From Bacteroidota bacterium (GTDB lineage: Bacteria; Bacteroidota; Bacteroidia; Chitinophagales; Saprospiraceae), in the NCBI GenBank assembly GCA_963169455.1, contig CAUJDW010000137.1:1-64000 (forward strand): 64,000 bases of DNA, written 5' to 3'. The number at the start of each line of letters is the position of its first letter. Within the stretch, counting starts at the first letter, position 1. The position numbers were made by a program, and so were the translations under genes. Shown here piece after piece: positions 1 to 9,058 of the stretch. The notes below the pieces were generated by a model. That model was not told the origin of the DNA and did no database searches. It saw nothing but the letters and a program-made list of their open reading frames with translations.

Positions 1-1
1 C

Positions 2-1294
2 ACCTTGCTTGCGCGGGAAGGCCATCGGGTGCTGGTGCTGGAAAAGGAGAAGTTTCCCCGGGAGCACATCGGGGAGTCCATGCTGCCATTTTGCTACGAC
101 ATGTTTGAGGAACTGGGCGTGCTGGAGCAGATGAAGGCCAACTTTACCCGCAAGCCGGGGGTCACCTTTGCCAACATCGACGGTAGCCGTAGTTCGCATT
201 GGTGTTTCAACCGGGTGATCGATGGCCCGCAGAGCCTTTCCTTCCACGCCCGCCGCTCCGAGTTCGACGATTTGCTGCTGCACAACAGCCGCAAGGCCGG
301 GGCCGAAGTGCGGGAGGAAACCCAGGTCACCAAAGTTGAATTTGGCCAGCCCGGCGACAACGCAAAGGTTTATGCTCAAAGCCGGCAGGGCGGGGCCCTT
401 GACTTCGAAGCCCGCTTCGTGGTGGACGCCAGCGGCCAGGATTGCTTCCTGCCGCGTAAACTGGGCAACCAGAAGCCCTTTACCCGCCTGAACATCAGGC
501 TGGCCCTGTCTTCGCACTGGAAAAACGCCAAACTGGATGCATCCATGGCCAACGGCAATATCAAGATCGTGCACCTCGGCGGCGAAAAACTGGGCTGGAT
601 ATGGATGATCCCGCTGCGCGACGACCGCCTGAGCATCGGGCTGGCCCTCAACATGGACTATGCACAGGAACAGCGCAAAATACTGTCGAAAGAACACGGC
701 GCCCGCAACTGGCAGCAGGCCCTCTACCTGCAGGAACTGCGCTCCTCGCCCCTGGTCGGTGAAGTGATCTCCGAGGCGGAAATGTACTGGGAGGTGGTCA
801 GCAACGGCGACTTTTCCTATTATGCCGAAGAAAAATACGGGCATAACCACGCCATTGTGGGCGATGCCGCGGCTTTTCTAGACCCCATCTTTTCCAGCGG
901 CATCTACCTCGGCATGGTGGCCGCAAAGATGGCCGCCAAAGGCATCGGCAAGGTGATCAGTGATAATGATTATTCGGTTCTGGAAAAAGCCTATACCGAT
1001 ATGGCCGGTGGTTACAAAGTGGTGGAGGAAATGATCTGCACCTTCTACGAACCCAACGCCATCGCGCTGTCGGAACTGCAGGACAGCAGCGTCTTCAGTT
1101 TCGACCAGTTCGAATCCGCCTATTCGATCCTGCACCTTTTGCTGGCCGGCGATTTCTTCAACGAGCACGAGCGCTACCTGAAGGCTATCCATACCCTGCG
1201 CAGCAAATCGATGATCGATAAATACCGGAGCCTGGTGGGGCATCTGGATGCCGAAAAAGAGCAGCAAATCTGCCTGATGCCTGAAATGCAGTAA
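2..1294 (+). CDS. FAD-dependent oxidoreductase, flavin-halogenase-like (5' partial)
   Basis: The reading frame is open from the left edge, so the start and the GxGxxG FAD-binding motif lie outside the window; the TTG at 5 is probably an internal Leu codon. The remaining ~430 residues match the geranylgeranyl reductase / flavin-dependent halogenase superfamily: an FPREHIGESMLP segment near the N-terminus, a KPGVTF segment like the KxGxxF stretch that carries the catalytic Lys in CmlS/PltA-type halogenases (about residue 50 counted from position 5), WIWMIP (about 198-203) fitting the halogenase WxWxIP motif, and GDAAAFLDPIFSSGIYLG, the second FAD motif. Those residues make halogenation possible, but many family members are plain oxidases or reductases. 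A methyltransferase gene follows 4 bp downstream, so the two are probably co-transcribed as the end of a specialised-metabolite (for example flexirubin or resorcinol pigment) cluster. The pathway is inferred. Confidence 0.85.
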   Translation, partial: TLLAREGHRVLVLEKEKFPREHIGESMLPFCYDMFEELGVLEQMKANFTRKPGVTFANIDGSRSSHWCFNRVIDGPQSLSFHARRSEFDDLLLHNSRKAGAEVREETQVTKVEFGQPGDNAKVYAQSRQGGALDFEARFVVDASGQDCFLPRKLGNQKPFTRLNIRLALSSHWKNAKLDASMANGNIKIVHLGGEKLGWIWMIPLRDDRLSIGLALNMDYAQEQRKILSKEHGARNWQQALYLQELRSSPLVGEVISEAEMYWEVVSNGDFSYYAEEKYGHNHAIVGDAAAFLDPIFSSGIYLGMVAAKMAAKGIGKVISDNDYSVLEKAYTDMAGGYKVVEEMICTFYEPNAIALSELQDSSVFSFDQFESAYSILHLLLAGDFFNEHERYLKAIHTLRSKSMIDKYRSLVGHLDAEKEQQICLMPEMQ

Positions 1295-1298
1295 GGAG

Positions 1299-2009
1299 AT
1301 GGAATACGGCCAATACTGGGACGCTTTTTACCGAAAAACCTACGTACAGGGGGCGCGGAAAGCCCTCTGGGACGTGCCCGCGGCTTTGTCGGTGGGCCGC
1401 GACCTGGAAATTTTCAAAAGCGCTTTTTTGCCCGGCCTGCCGCTGCTCGACATCGGCTGCGGCACGGGCGAGCAGGCCCGCTTCCTGGCGGCCCACTATC
1501 CGAAGGTGGTCGGCGCCGACGCCTCGCCAACGGCCGTTGCCCTGGCCTCCGCTGAGCCGGCTTCCGGCAACCTGGAATTCAGGGTGCTGGATATCGCCGA
1601 CCCGGAGGCCTGCGCCGAACTGCACAGGCTGTACGGCGACATGAACCTCTACATGCGGGGCGTCCTGCATCAGGTAGATGCTGCAGAACACCCGCAGGCC
1701 GTTTCCAATTTTTCCCTGCTCATGGGCCGCAGCGGGCGCCTGTATTTCATAGAGGTGGCCGACAACATCAGGAGTTATTTCGCCGGGGCGGCCCATGGCT
1801 TTCACGAGCTGCCCAAAGCGGTGCAGGAAGTGTTCGTCAGCAACCTGCCTCCCCATGGCCTCAACCTGGAACAACTGCCCCGCCTCTTTCCCGCTCCGGA
1901 ATTTCAGATTTTGGCCAGCGGCGAAAGCCATCTGCTGACCAACCTGATGCTGCCCCGGGGCGAAGCGGTGCGGATTCCGGCCGTGTATGGGCTGGTCGGC
2001 AAAGGGTAG
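1299..2009 (+). CDS. class I SAM-dependent methyltransferase
   Basis: A 236-residue Rossmann-fold methyltransferase. Motif I, LLDIGCGTGEQARFL, lies at about residues 49-63, followed by an acidic ribose-binding position in VVGADAS and a motif II/III-like region around LDIADPEA. The start ATG comes 4 bp after the stop of the halogenase-like flavoprotein gene, with a GGAG 3 bp before the ATG, so the two genes are probably translated from one mRNA. The substrate cannot be read from the sequence; a small-molecule product of the upstream cluster is the likeliest guess. Its stop codon touches the start of a 7-bp tandem repeat, so the 3' end may be a slippage-prone boundary. Confidence 0.85.
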   Translation: MEYGQYWDAFYRKTYVQGARKALWDVPAALSVGRDLEIFKSAFLPGLPLLDIGCGTGEQARFLAAHYPKVVGADASPTAVALASAEPASGNLEFRVLDIADPEACAELHRLYGDMNLYMRGVLHQVDAAEHPQAVSNFSLLMGRSGRLYFIEVADNIRSYFAGAAHGFHELPKAVQEVFVSNLPPHGLNLEQLPRLFPAPEFQILASGESHLLTNLMLPRGEAVRIPAVYGLVGKG

Positions 2010-2156
2010 GGGGAAGTGGGTAGGGGGAAGTGGGAAGTGGGAAGTGGGATGTGGGAAGTGGGAAGTGGGAAGTCGGAAATCGGAAGTGGGAAGTGGGAAG
2101 TGGGAAGTGGGAAGTGGGAAGTCAGAAGTCGGAAGTGGGAAGTGGGAAGTGGGAAG
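2010..2156 (+). repeat. 7-bp tandem repeat, (GGGAAGT)n, about 21 units
   Basis: About 147 bp of near-perfect GGGAAGT heptamers begins directly after the methyltransferase stop codon. Variants include GGGATGT, CGGAAAT, CGGAAGT and CAGAAGT. The strand is almost pure purine plus T, and because 7 is not a multiple of 3 each unit shifts the reading frame, which is why several frames stay open across it. No gene was found from here to 2328; the rest (2157-2328) is unremarkable and includes short CCTGAAACCTGG-like words also seen near 54160. Confidence 0.9.
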
Positions 2157-2328
2157 GTTTACCACAACACGACTGGGGCGCCTTCAAATAACTGTGTCGA
2201 AACCCCGGTAAAAGCCTGGTTATCAGGGGAACCTCAAACCTGAAACCTGGAACTTTGAACAGCCCCCCGGCTTTAGGGAGGCCGGGATGAGCAGTGGGCT
2301 CGGACAATTCCGGAAATTCAAATACAAG

Positions 2329-2982
2329 ATGAACAGAACCATACTATTCCCGATTATGGCCATTGTTGCCCTGCTCGTGTTTGCCTGTCAGCCGGCGGGA
2401 GCGCCTGCAGGGGCCGAGGAGCCGCCTCCGACCAGTGTTCCGCAGGAACCCATTGGGGCCGCTGCAACACCGGAAGCGGAGGTAAGCCTGCCCGGGTTGC
2501 CCGCCGAATTCCTCGCTGAGCAAGACGCAGGCCTGCAGGCGCCTGCCGCACCCGCATTGCCGCCCGCCGCCACGAAGGAGGCGGAAGAACCGGTGAGGGG
2601 GCTGGCCGAAGCGCCCGCGCTTCCCCTGGAAGTGAAGACTATGCAGGTGGAAAGAGGCAAGCCGGGCCTGCCGGAGAAATTGCCCTCAGCCCAGGGCAGG
2701 CAGGTAGCGGAGCAGCCGGTTCGGCAGGGCTCCCGCGATTTTGACCTCGATGGGCGGGCCATGAAAATGCTGAGCGTTTATGGCGTAAGCCTCGACGCAG
2801 GGCAGGAGAGGAAGCTCAAAGGCATTGCCGCGAAATACGATTTCGGCGAGCTCCCGGCAGGGGAAGAACGCCAGGCCCTGCGCCGGGAATTCATGTCCGA
2901 AGTATTCGATAAAGTGCTCACCGGCGAGCAGCAGGAAATGGTGCGCGAGAAGAGGAGCGCCGGCAGGAACGGCGGTGGATAA
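2329..2982 (+). CDS. predicted lipoprotein, Pro/Ala-rich, unknown function
   Basis: 217 residues. The chosen ATG gives a clean lipoprotein signal, MNRTILFPIMAIVALLVFAC, with a lipobox at LVFAC; an ATG at 2287 would put 14 unrelated residues in front of it. The body (about residues 25-140) is low-complexity Pro/Ala/Glu, probably a disordered tether. The C-terminal ~75 residues look helical and charged (SVYGVSLDAGQERKLKGIA and following), loosely like Spy/CpxP-type helical lipoprotein domains, but no family can be assigned. Its TAA overlaps the ATG of the following MBOAT-SGNH gene by one base (TAATG), a sign of translational coupling and a shared envelope role. Confidence 0.75.
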   Translation: MNRTILFPIMAIVALLVFACQPAGAPAGAEEPPPTSVPQEPIGAAATPEAEVSLPGLPAEFLAEQDAGLQAPAAPALPPAATKEAEEPVRGLAEAPALPLEVKTMQVERGKPGLPEKLPSAQGRQVAEQPVRQGSRDFDLDGRAMKMLSVYGVSLDAGQERKLKGIAAKYDFGELPAGEERQALRREFMSEVFDKVLTGEQQEMVREKRSAGRNGGG

Positions 2983-5573
2983 TGGCCGTTTTACAGGAAT
3001 TGAAACTCATCATACAAAAAAGGAAAATGGCTACCCGCCTGATGGCATTGTTGGGATCAAGGACGGAAGAAACGGAGGTTTCGCAGGCCAATGCGGCCAT
3101 CGGAACTGCTGATCTGCTGAAGCTGCTGGCGCCGCTGGCGCTCATCGGGCTGGGCATCCATTTTTTCCATATCGAGGAGAGCCTCCGGCTGAGCACGCTG
3201 GCGCCATTCATTCTGGCCGCTTTCGTGGCGAATGCCCTGGCGCCGCTTTCCTGGCGCCTGCCGATCCTCTTTTCGTTCAACCTGGCCGCGGCCTGCTGGT
3301 TGCTGGGCCTGCGCGACGGCTCAATCCTGATCGGGCTGGGTTTGTCCCTTTTCCTGCTGGCCAACCTGCCCATCCGGATCGGCTACCGGATCGGCATCGC
3401 TTTGGCGGCGGCTGTTTTGCTGGCCGTTTTCCGCGCCGGCTGGCTGCCTTTTACCGGAGGGAAGGCCATATTGCCCATACTGGGCTCCATGTTCATGTTC
3501 CGGATGGTGCTGTACCTTTACGAGATGCAGTTCGAAAAGGAAACGGCCGGCTTCTGGAAGAAGCTCAGTTACTTTTTTCTGCTGCCCAACCTGGTGTTCG
3601 TCATTTTTCCGGTGGTGGACTACAGCACCTTTACCCGGAACTACTATTCGCGCCCGGCTTTTGAAACCTACCGGCGGGGCATTCTGATGATGGCCAACGG
3701 CCTTTTTCACCTGCTGTTGTACCGGCTGATCTATTACTACCTGCTGCCGGCGCCGGGCGCCGTGCAGGATTTCGGCAGCCTGCTCCAGTTCATGGCGGCC
3801 TCTTACGCCCTGATCGTGCGGCTGGCCGGCATTTTTCACTTTTCGGTGGGCGTGATCTGCTTATTTGGCTTTCACCTTCCGCCGGCTTTCGACCATTATT
3901 TTTTCGCTGCCAGCTTCAGCGATTTGTGGCGGCGCATCAATATCTACTGGCGCGATTTCGTGACCAAGGTTTTTTATTTCCCCATCTATTTCCGGCTCAA
4001 GCATTTTGGAACGAGCCCGGGGATGGTGTTGGCGGTGCTGATCGTCTTTTTCATCAACTGGTTCCTGCACGGCTACCAGTGGTTCTGGATACGCGGCGCC
4101 TTCCCCATTACCGTTCAGGACACTACCTTCTGGGGTGTGCTGGGCGTGCTGGTAGCCGCCAATTCAGCCGTGCAGGCGGGGCGAAGGCCTTCACGGCCCC
4201 GCCCGGGAATCTTTTCGCCGGCTCATGCCCTGGCCCATGCCATGAAGGTGATCGGCATCTTCGGTTTCATGGCGGTGCTCTGGTCTTTCTGGACGAGCAC
4301 CTCCCCCGGTGACTGGCTGGCCATGGTGGGCAGGGGAAAACCCGCCAGCACTGCAGAAGTGCTTCTGGCCGCCCTGGGCTTCTTTCTCCTGGCGGGCCTG
4401 GGCGTGATCATCCAGTACATCGGATTTTTGTACCGGCATAAAAAACTGCCCCTGGAGCCGTCCGCCAGCCGCGGCCTTTGGCTGGCCGGGCTGGGCATGG
4501 CGGTGTTGGTGTTCTTTGGGCTGCCTCCCGTCAGCCAGGCGTTGGAGCGCCGCAGCGGCATCAGCCTGGAGCCGGTGCTGTACACCAAACTGAATGCCTT
4601 TGACAGAGAACAGTTGTACAAGGGCTATTATGAAAGCCTGATGGCGCCCAACAACCTCAACTCCAGGATGTGGGAAATGGAACAGGCCCGGCCCGACGAC
4701 TGGAAAAGCCTCAGGGAACTGGGCCTGCGCGTCGGGCGGGACGACATCCTGCTCAAGGAACTGGCGCCCAACAAACGCGTGGAATTCAAAGGCGGCTTAT
4801 TCACTACCAACAGCCACGGGCTGCGCGACCGGGAATACGCCCGGGAAAAGCCCGCCGGAGCCCTGCGGCTGGCCCTGCTGGGCGGCTCCATCGAGATGGG
4901 AACAGGCGTTGATACGGATCAAACCTATGAAAACCTGGCGGAAGATGAACTGAACGCTTCCGGGCTGCTGGGGGAAGGCCGTAAAGTGGAGGTGCTGAAC
5001 TTTGCCATCTCGGGCAACCACCTGTTCCAGAACGTCGCCATGTGCGAGTGGAAAGCCTCGGAATTCCAGCCCGACGCCCTGCTCTATCCCGCCCATTCCA
5101 ACGAAGCGCACCGCATTCTGAGCAGCCTGTACCGCGACTACAGCCGCCGCAGGGAGTTGAGCTACCCCTTCCTCAAGGAAATAATTCTTGCAGCAGGAGT
5201 AAAGGCCGTGGATACCGAGGCCCAGTTCATTGAAAAGCTAAAACCCCGCCAGGAGGAAATCCTGCGCTGGGGCCTGGAGCGCATCCGGGAGTGCGCACGC
5301 GCCAAAGGCGCTGTGCCCGTATGGCTGTACGTGCCGGCCCTCGACGACAACGAAGCGCCCGGAGAGGATGCTTTCCTGGAAAAGATAGCCCGGGAAGCTG
5401 GTTTTTTCACCCTGAACCTGAAGGCAAGTTACGGCGCAGAAGAGCCCGAGAGCCTGAAGATATCCGCCTGGGATTTCCACCCCAACGCCCGGGGCCACCA
5501 GTTGATCGCCCGGGAGTTGCTGCGGCGGCTCAAAGGGAATGCGGGGCTGCTGGAAAGCCTCCGGGAGCAGTGA
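2982..5573 (+). CDS. MBOAT acyltransferase fused to SGNH hydrolase-like domain (copy 1)
   Basis: 863 residues in two parts. Residues ~40-520 are polytopic membrane and carry the MBOAT (AlgI/DltB-like) signature: DLWRRINIYWRDFVTKVFYF, equivalent to the AlgI WRRWHxSLxxWxRDYxY block, and then FFINWFLHGYQWFWIRG with the invariant His at 363. Residues ~610-863 are outside the membrane and resemble SGNH/GDSL esterases such as AlgJ/AlgX: LLGGSIEMG with Ser 636 as candidate nucleophile and WDFHPNARGH with Asp 831 and His 833. In AlgI/AlgJ systems the MBOAT protein passes acyl groups across the membrane and the SGNH protein puts them on a sugar; here both steps sit in one chain. Substrate and acyl donor are unknown. 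The gene is coupled to the upstream lipoprotein and followed 45 bp later by a homologous copy. Confidence 0.85.
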   Translation: MAVLQELKLIIQKRKMATRLMALLGSRTEETEVSQANAAIGTADLLKLLAPLALIGLGIHFFHIEESLRLSTLAPFILAAFVANALAPLSWRLPILFSFNLAAACWLLGLRDGSILIGLGLSLFLLANLPIRIGYRIGIALAAAVLLAVFRAGWLPFTGGKAILPILGSMFMFRMVLYLYEMQFEKETAGFWKKLSYFFLLPNLVFVIFPVVDYSTFTRNYYSRPAFETYRRGILMMANGLFHLLLYRLIYYYLLPAPGAVQDFGSLLQFMAASYALIVRLAGIFHFSVGVICLFGFHLPPAFDHYFFAASFSDLWRRINIYWRDFVTKVFYFPIYFRLKHFGTSPGMVLAVLIVFFINWFLHGYQWFWIRGAFPITVQDTTFWGVLGVLVAANSAVQAGRRPSRPRPGIFSPAHALAHAMKVIGIFGFMAVLWSFWTSTSPGDWLAMVGRGKPASTAEVLLAALGFFLLAGLGVIIQYIGFLYRHKKLPLEPSASRGLWLAGLGMAVLVFFGLPPVSQALERRSGISLEPVLYTKLNAFDREQLYKGYYESLMAPNNLNSRMWEMEQARPDDWKSLRELGLRVGRDDILLKELAPNKRVEFKGGLFTTNSHGLRDREYAREKPAGALRLALLGGSIEMGTGVDTDQTYENLAEDELNASGLLGEGRKVEVLNFAISGNHLFQNVAMCEWKASEFQPDALLYPAHSNEAHRILSSLYRDYSRRRELSYPFLKEIILAAGVKAVDTEAQFIEKLKPRQEEILRWGLERIRECARAKGAVPVWLYVPALDDNEAPGEDAFLEKIAREAGFFTLNLKASYGAEEPESLKISAWDFHPNARGHQLIARELLRRLKGNAGLLESLREQ

Positions 5574-5618
5574 GCCACGGAATGTGGGGATAGCCCCGGC
5601 CCATAACACAACTTTAAA

Positions 5619-8159
5619 ATGACCCGAAGTTTTTACATTCTGGAGAAGATAACCGGAAAGCAGGAAGCTCCGAACGCCCATGCGAAAATCGGGCCCAGGG
5701 GCCTGGTTCAGATACTGCTGTCCCTTGGGCTCATCGGGCTGGCCATTTATTTCTTCCACCTGGAGCAGGACATCGGCCTGGTTCGGCTGATGCCCTTTGT
5801 GGCCGGGGGCTTTGCCATTCATGCCTTGTTGCCGCTTCGATGGCGGCTGCCGTTTCTCTTTGCCGTCAACCTGGGCGCCCTCTTTTTCCTGCTGGGCCCG
5901 CTGGATGGCGCTTTCCTGGCGGGAACGGGCCTGCTGTTGTTTTTTCTGGCCAACCTGCCCGTTGCGGTGAAATACCGGGCTGGCCTTGCCCTGCTGGCCG
6001 GGGCTGCCCTCGCTGCCCTGCGCGCCGGCTGGCTTCCCCTGATCGAAGTAAAAGCCGCCCTGCCGGTGCTGGGGTCCATGTTCATGTTCCGCATGATCCT
6101 GTACCTGTACGAGATGCAATTCGAAAAGCAGCCGGCAAGCTTCTGGAAGAAGCTCAACTATTTCTTCCTGCTGCCCAACCTCGTTTTCCTCATCTTCCCC
6201 GTGGTGGACTACAACACCTTCCTGCGGAATTATTATTCCAAACCCGCCTTCGAAACCTACCGGCGGGGCATTCTGATGATGGCCAACGGCGTATTGCACC
6301 TGCTGTTGTACCGCCTGATCTACTATTACCTGCTGCCGGCGCCCGGCGACGTGCATGATATCTACAGCCTGTTGCAGTACATGGCGGCCTCTTACGCCCT
6401 GATCGTCAGGCTGGCCGGCATTTTCCACTTTTCGGCCGGCGTGATCTGCCTGTTCGGCTTCCACCTTCCGGCCACTTTCGACCACTACTTTTTCGCCAAC
6501 AGCTTCAGCGATCTGTGGCGGCGCATCAACATCTACTGGCGCGACTTCGTGACCAAGGTTTTTTATTTCCCCATCTATTTCCGGCTCAAGCGCTACGGCG
6601 CCACGCCGGGGCTGGCCCTTTCCGTGCTGGCCGTCTTTTTCATCAACTGGTTCCTGCACGGCTACCAGTGGTTCTGGATACGGGGGGCTTTCCCCCTGAC
6701 TATTCAGGATGCGGTATTCTGGGGTGTGTTCGGCATGCTGGTTGCGGGCAATTCCGTGTTGCAGGCGAAGCGAAGGCCTGCCCAGCCCCGGCCCGGCGCC
6801 TTTTCCCGGGCCTATGCCTTGCGCAATGCCCTCAACGTGCTGGGCATTTTCACCTTCATGATCGTGCTGTGGTCCTTCTGGACGAGCCAGTCCCTCGGCG
6901 AATGGTGGGACATGGTAGGCAAGGCCCGGACTGCGGGCCCCGGGGATGTTGCCCGGATAGCGTTCGGGATTGCCCTGCTGGCGGCTGCGGGCTTGCTCAT
7001 CCAGTACCTCAGCCATTTATACAGCCTGAAGAAAGTTTCGCAGGCCCAAACCGATTGGCGCAATCACTGGCTGGCGAATGCCGGCATGGCGGCCCTGGTT
7101 GTGCTGGGCCTTCCACCCGTCCACCAGGCCCTGGAGAGCCGCTTTGCAGTGGACATGGAGCCCGTTTTTTACACCAAACTCAACGCCTTCGACCAGGAGC
7201 AGTTGTATAAGGGGTATTATGAAACCCTGATGGCGGGCAACAACCTGAGCTCCCGCTTGTGGGAAATGGAGCAGGGCCGCCCGGAAAACTGGAAGAAACT
7301 CAAGGAGATGAATGTCTCCCGCATCCGGGATGACATCATGGTGCGGGAACTGCTTCCCAACCAGCGGGTAGTGTTCAAGGGCGGCCGGTTCACGACGAAC
7401 AGCCATGGCTTCCGCGACCGGGAGTATGCAGCTGAGAAACCGGCCAACACCCTGCGTATGGCGCTGCTCGGAGGATCCATAGAAATGGGCTCCGGCGTTC
7501 ACGATGAACAAACCTTTGAAAACCTGGCCGAGGACGCCCTCAACGGGCCGAAGCCGCTTTTGGGGGATCGCAGGGTGGAGATACTGAATTTTGCCGTCTC
7601 CAGTTTTCACCTCTTCCAGGATGTGGCCATGCTGGAGGAAAAAGCGGCTCCCTTTCAGCCTGATGTGGTGCTCCTTGCTGTTCATCCCAAAGAAACCTTT
7701 CGTATCCTGTACAACATCCAGCAGGTACACAGCACCAAGCGCGACCTGAGATACCCCTTCCTCCGGGAAGTCCTGGAAGAAGCGATTGCAGATGCCGATT
7801 CGGCCGGGCTTACCCCCATGGACATGCTCAAGGCAAGGGAACTGGAGATCATCGGTTGGGGCTATGAAAAGATAGCCGAACTCTGCCGGGAAATAAACGC
7901 CGTTCCCGTCTGGGCTTTCGTGCCTACGATCGGTGAAGACTATGCGCCGGGAGAGGAAGCAGCACTCCAGCGCCTTGCTGAAGAAAGGGGGTTCTACATC
8001 CTGAACCTGTGGGATGCTTTCCGGGGCGAGAATACAGACGAACTGAAAACCGCCTCCTGGGATTTCCACCCCAACGCCCGCGGCCATGAACTGATCGCAG
8101 CGGAGTTTTTGAAAAAACTGGAAGAAAACAGATCTTTGCTGGAACGGCTGGGGCTTTAG
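5619..8159 (+). CDS. MBOAT acyltransferase fused to SGNH hydrolase-like domain (copy 2)
   Basis: 846 residues, co-linear with the preceding gene and highly similar through the membrane half (for example the shared segments FMFRM-LYLYEMQFEK and KPAFETYRRGILMMANG). The MBOAT His is at 347 in FFINWFLHGYQWFWIRG. The SGNH part keeps LLGGSIEMG (Ser 620) and WDFHPNARGH (Asp 815, His 817). The copies differ most in the first ~100 residues, in the linker, and around the middle of the SGNH domain (PAHSNEAHRIL in copy 1, AVHPKETFRIL here), so they may have specialised for different acceptors after a tandem duplication. The start ATG at 5619 is preceded by an A/T-rich leader without a Shine-Dalgarno sequence. 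Confidence 0.85.
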   Translation: MTRSFYILEKITGKQEAPNAHAKIGPRGLVQILLSLGLIGLAIYFFHLEQDIGLVRLMPFVAGGFAIHALLPLRWRLPFLFAVNLGALFFLLGPLDGAFLAGTGLLLFFLANLPVAVKYRAGLALLAGAALAALRAGWLPLIEVKAALPVLGSMFMFRMILYLYEMQFEKQPASFWKKLNYFFLLPNLVFLIFPVVDYNTFLRNYYSKPAFETYRRGILMMANGVLHLLLYRLIYYYLLPAPGDVHDIYSLLQYMAASYALIVRLAGIFHFSAGVICLFGFHLPATFDHYFFANSFSDLWRRINIYWRDFVTKVFYFPIYFRLKRYGATPGLALSVLAVFFINWFLHGYQWFWIRGAFPLTIQDAVFWGVFGMLVAGNSVLQAKRRPAQPRPGAFSRAYALRNALNVLGIFTFMIVLWSFWTSQSLGEWWDMVGKARTAGPGDVARIAFGIALLAAAGLLIQYLSHLYSLKKVSQAQTDWRNHWLANAGMAALVVLGLPPVHQALESRFAVDMEPVFYTKLNAFDQEQLYKGYYETLMAGNNLSSRLWEMEQGRPENWKKLKEMNVSRIRDDIMVRELLPNQRVVFKGGRFTTNSHGFRDREYAAEKPANTLRMALLGGSIEMGSGVHDEQTFENLAEDALNGPKPLLGDRRVEILNFAVSSFHLFQDVAMLEEKAAPFQPDVVLLAVHPKETFRILYNIQQVHSTKRDLRYPFLREVLEEAIADADSAGLTPMDMLKARELEIIGWGYEKIAELCREINAVPVWAFVPTIGEDYAPGEEAALQRLAEERGFYILNLWDAFRGENTDELKTASWDFHPNARGHELIAAEFLKKLEENRSLLERLGL

Positions 8160-8300
8160 GCATAGAGCGTGGAGGGGGGCTGCAACCTGTAACCCTGTCA
8201 CGTCCTCGCTACGCTCAGCCGGGTAAAAACCGGAAACGAGGGATCAGTAACCTCTATCCGGCTTGCAGAGACGGAAGAACCAGCACCTATCCACCACCAC

Positions 8301-9044
8301 ATGCTTTTTCGAACGCCATCCATATTCAACCAATTTGAAGGGCTGATCGCGGCTGAGAGCACGCGCCTCGGGGGTGTCAGCCCGGCGCCATACGCCTCCC
8401 TAAACCTGGGCATCAATACCGATGACGACGAGGCGAATGTGGCGGAAAACCGGCGGCGTTTTTTCCAGGCGCTGGGGCTTTCGGCCGGGCAACTGGTTTC
8501 TTCCTACCAGGTACACGACAATAAAGTTTTGCTGGCGGAAAGGCCCGGCCGGCATGAGGGTTTTGACGCCATCATCACCCGGCAGAAGGGGCTTGTGGCG
8601 GGCGTTACTGTTGCGGACTGCACGCCCATTCTGGTTTACGACGCGCACAATCAAGCCGTTGCAGCCATCCACGCCGGCTGGAAGGGCACGGCGAAACAGA
8701 TTGCAGCAGAAGCCCTGAATGCCATGGCCCGGCACTTTGGCGCCAGGGCCGCCGATTGTTACGCCTACATCGGCTCCTGCATCGACGGGGACAACTATGA
8801 GGTGGATGAACAGGTGGCCCGTTTTTTCGCGGCCGGACACAAATGGCCGGGGCGGGCGCCGGGAAAATGGCAGCTTGATTTAAAAAGCGCGAACAAGGCG
8901 CAGCTTCTTGCGTTTGGAATTCCCGAAGGGCAGATCGAAGTATCGCCCTGGTCAACCTTTGCAGATAATGAGCATTGTTTTTCTCACCGCCGGGAAAATG
9001 GCATGGCCGGAAGGATGTTGGCGGTGATTGGATTAGCTCCCTAA
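8301..9044 (+). CDS. pgeF: peptidoglycan editing factor PgeF / multicopper laccase-domain protein
   Basis: 247 residues of the YfiH/PgeF (DUF152, laccase-domain) family. The three metal ligands are in place: His 72 (SYQVHDN), Cys 107 (VTVADCTPI) and His 124 (AIHAGWKGT). The usual GPCI motif reads GSCIDGDNYEV, and the C-terminal FSHRRENGMAGR signature is present. E. coli PgeF removes L-Ser wrongly incorporated in peptidoglycan precursors; homologues also act as purine nucleoside phosphorylase/deaminase (FAMIN-like). Which activity dominates here cannot be told. The 141-bp gap upstream shows nothing distinctive. Confidence 0.9.
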   Translation: MLFRTPSIFNQFEGLIAAESTRLGGVSPAPYASLNLGINTDDDEANVAENRRRFFQALGLSAGQLVSSYQVHDNKVLLAERPGRHEGFDAIITRQKGLVAGVTVADCTPILVYDAHNQAVAAIHAGWKGTAKQIAAEALNAMARHFGARAADCYAYIGSCIDGDNYEVDEQVARFFAAGHKWPGRAPGKWQLDLKSANKAQLLAFGIPEGQIEVSPWSTFADNEHCFSHRRENGMAGRMLAVIGLAP

Positions 9045-9058
9045 ACGCAGAAATGTAC

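Noticed and set aside
1987-2243. Small repetitive frames (GKWEVGS-type) in the heptamer tract
   Set aside because: All frames stay open because the unit is 7 bp and lacks stops; there is no evidence of translation.
5238-8201. Long minus-strand frames (592 and 394 codons) opposite the MBOAT-SGNH genes
   Set aside because: They are antisense shadows rich in Gln, His and Gly without recognisable domains; the plus-strand frames are real.
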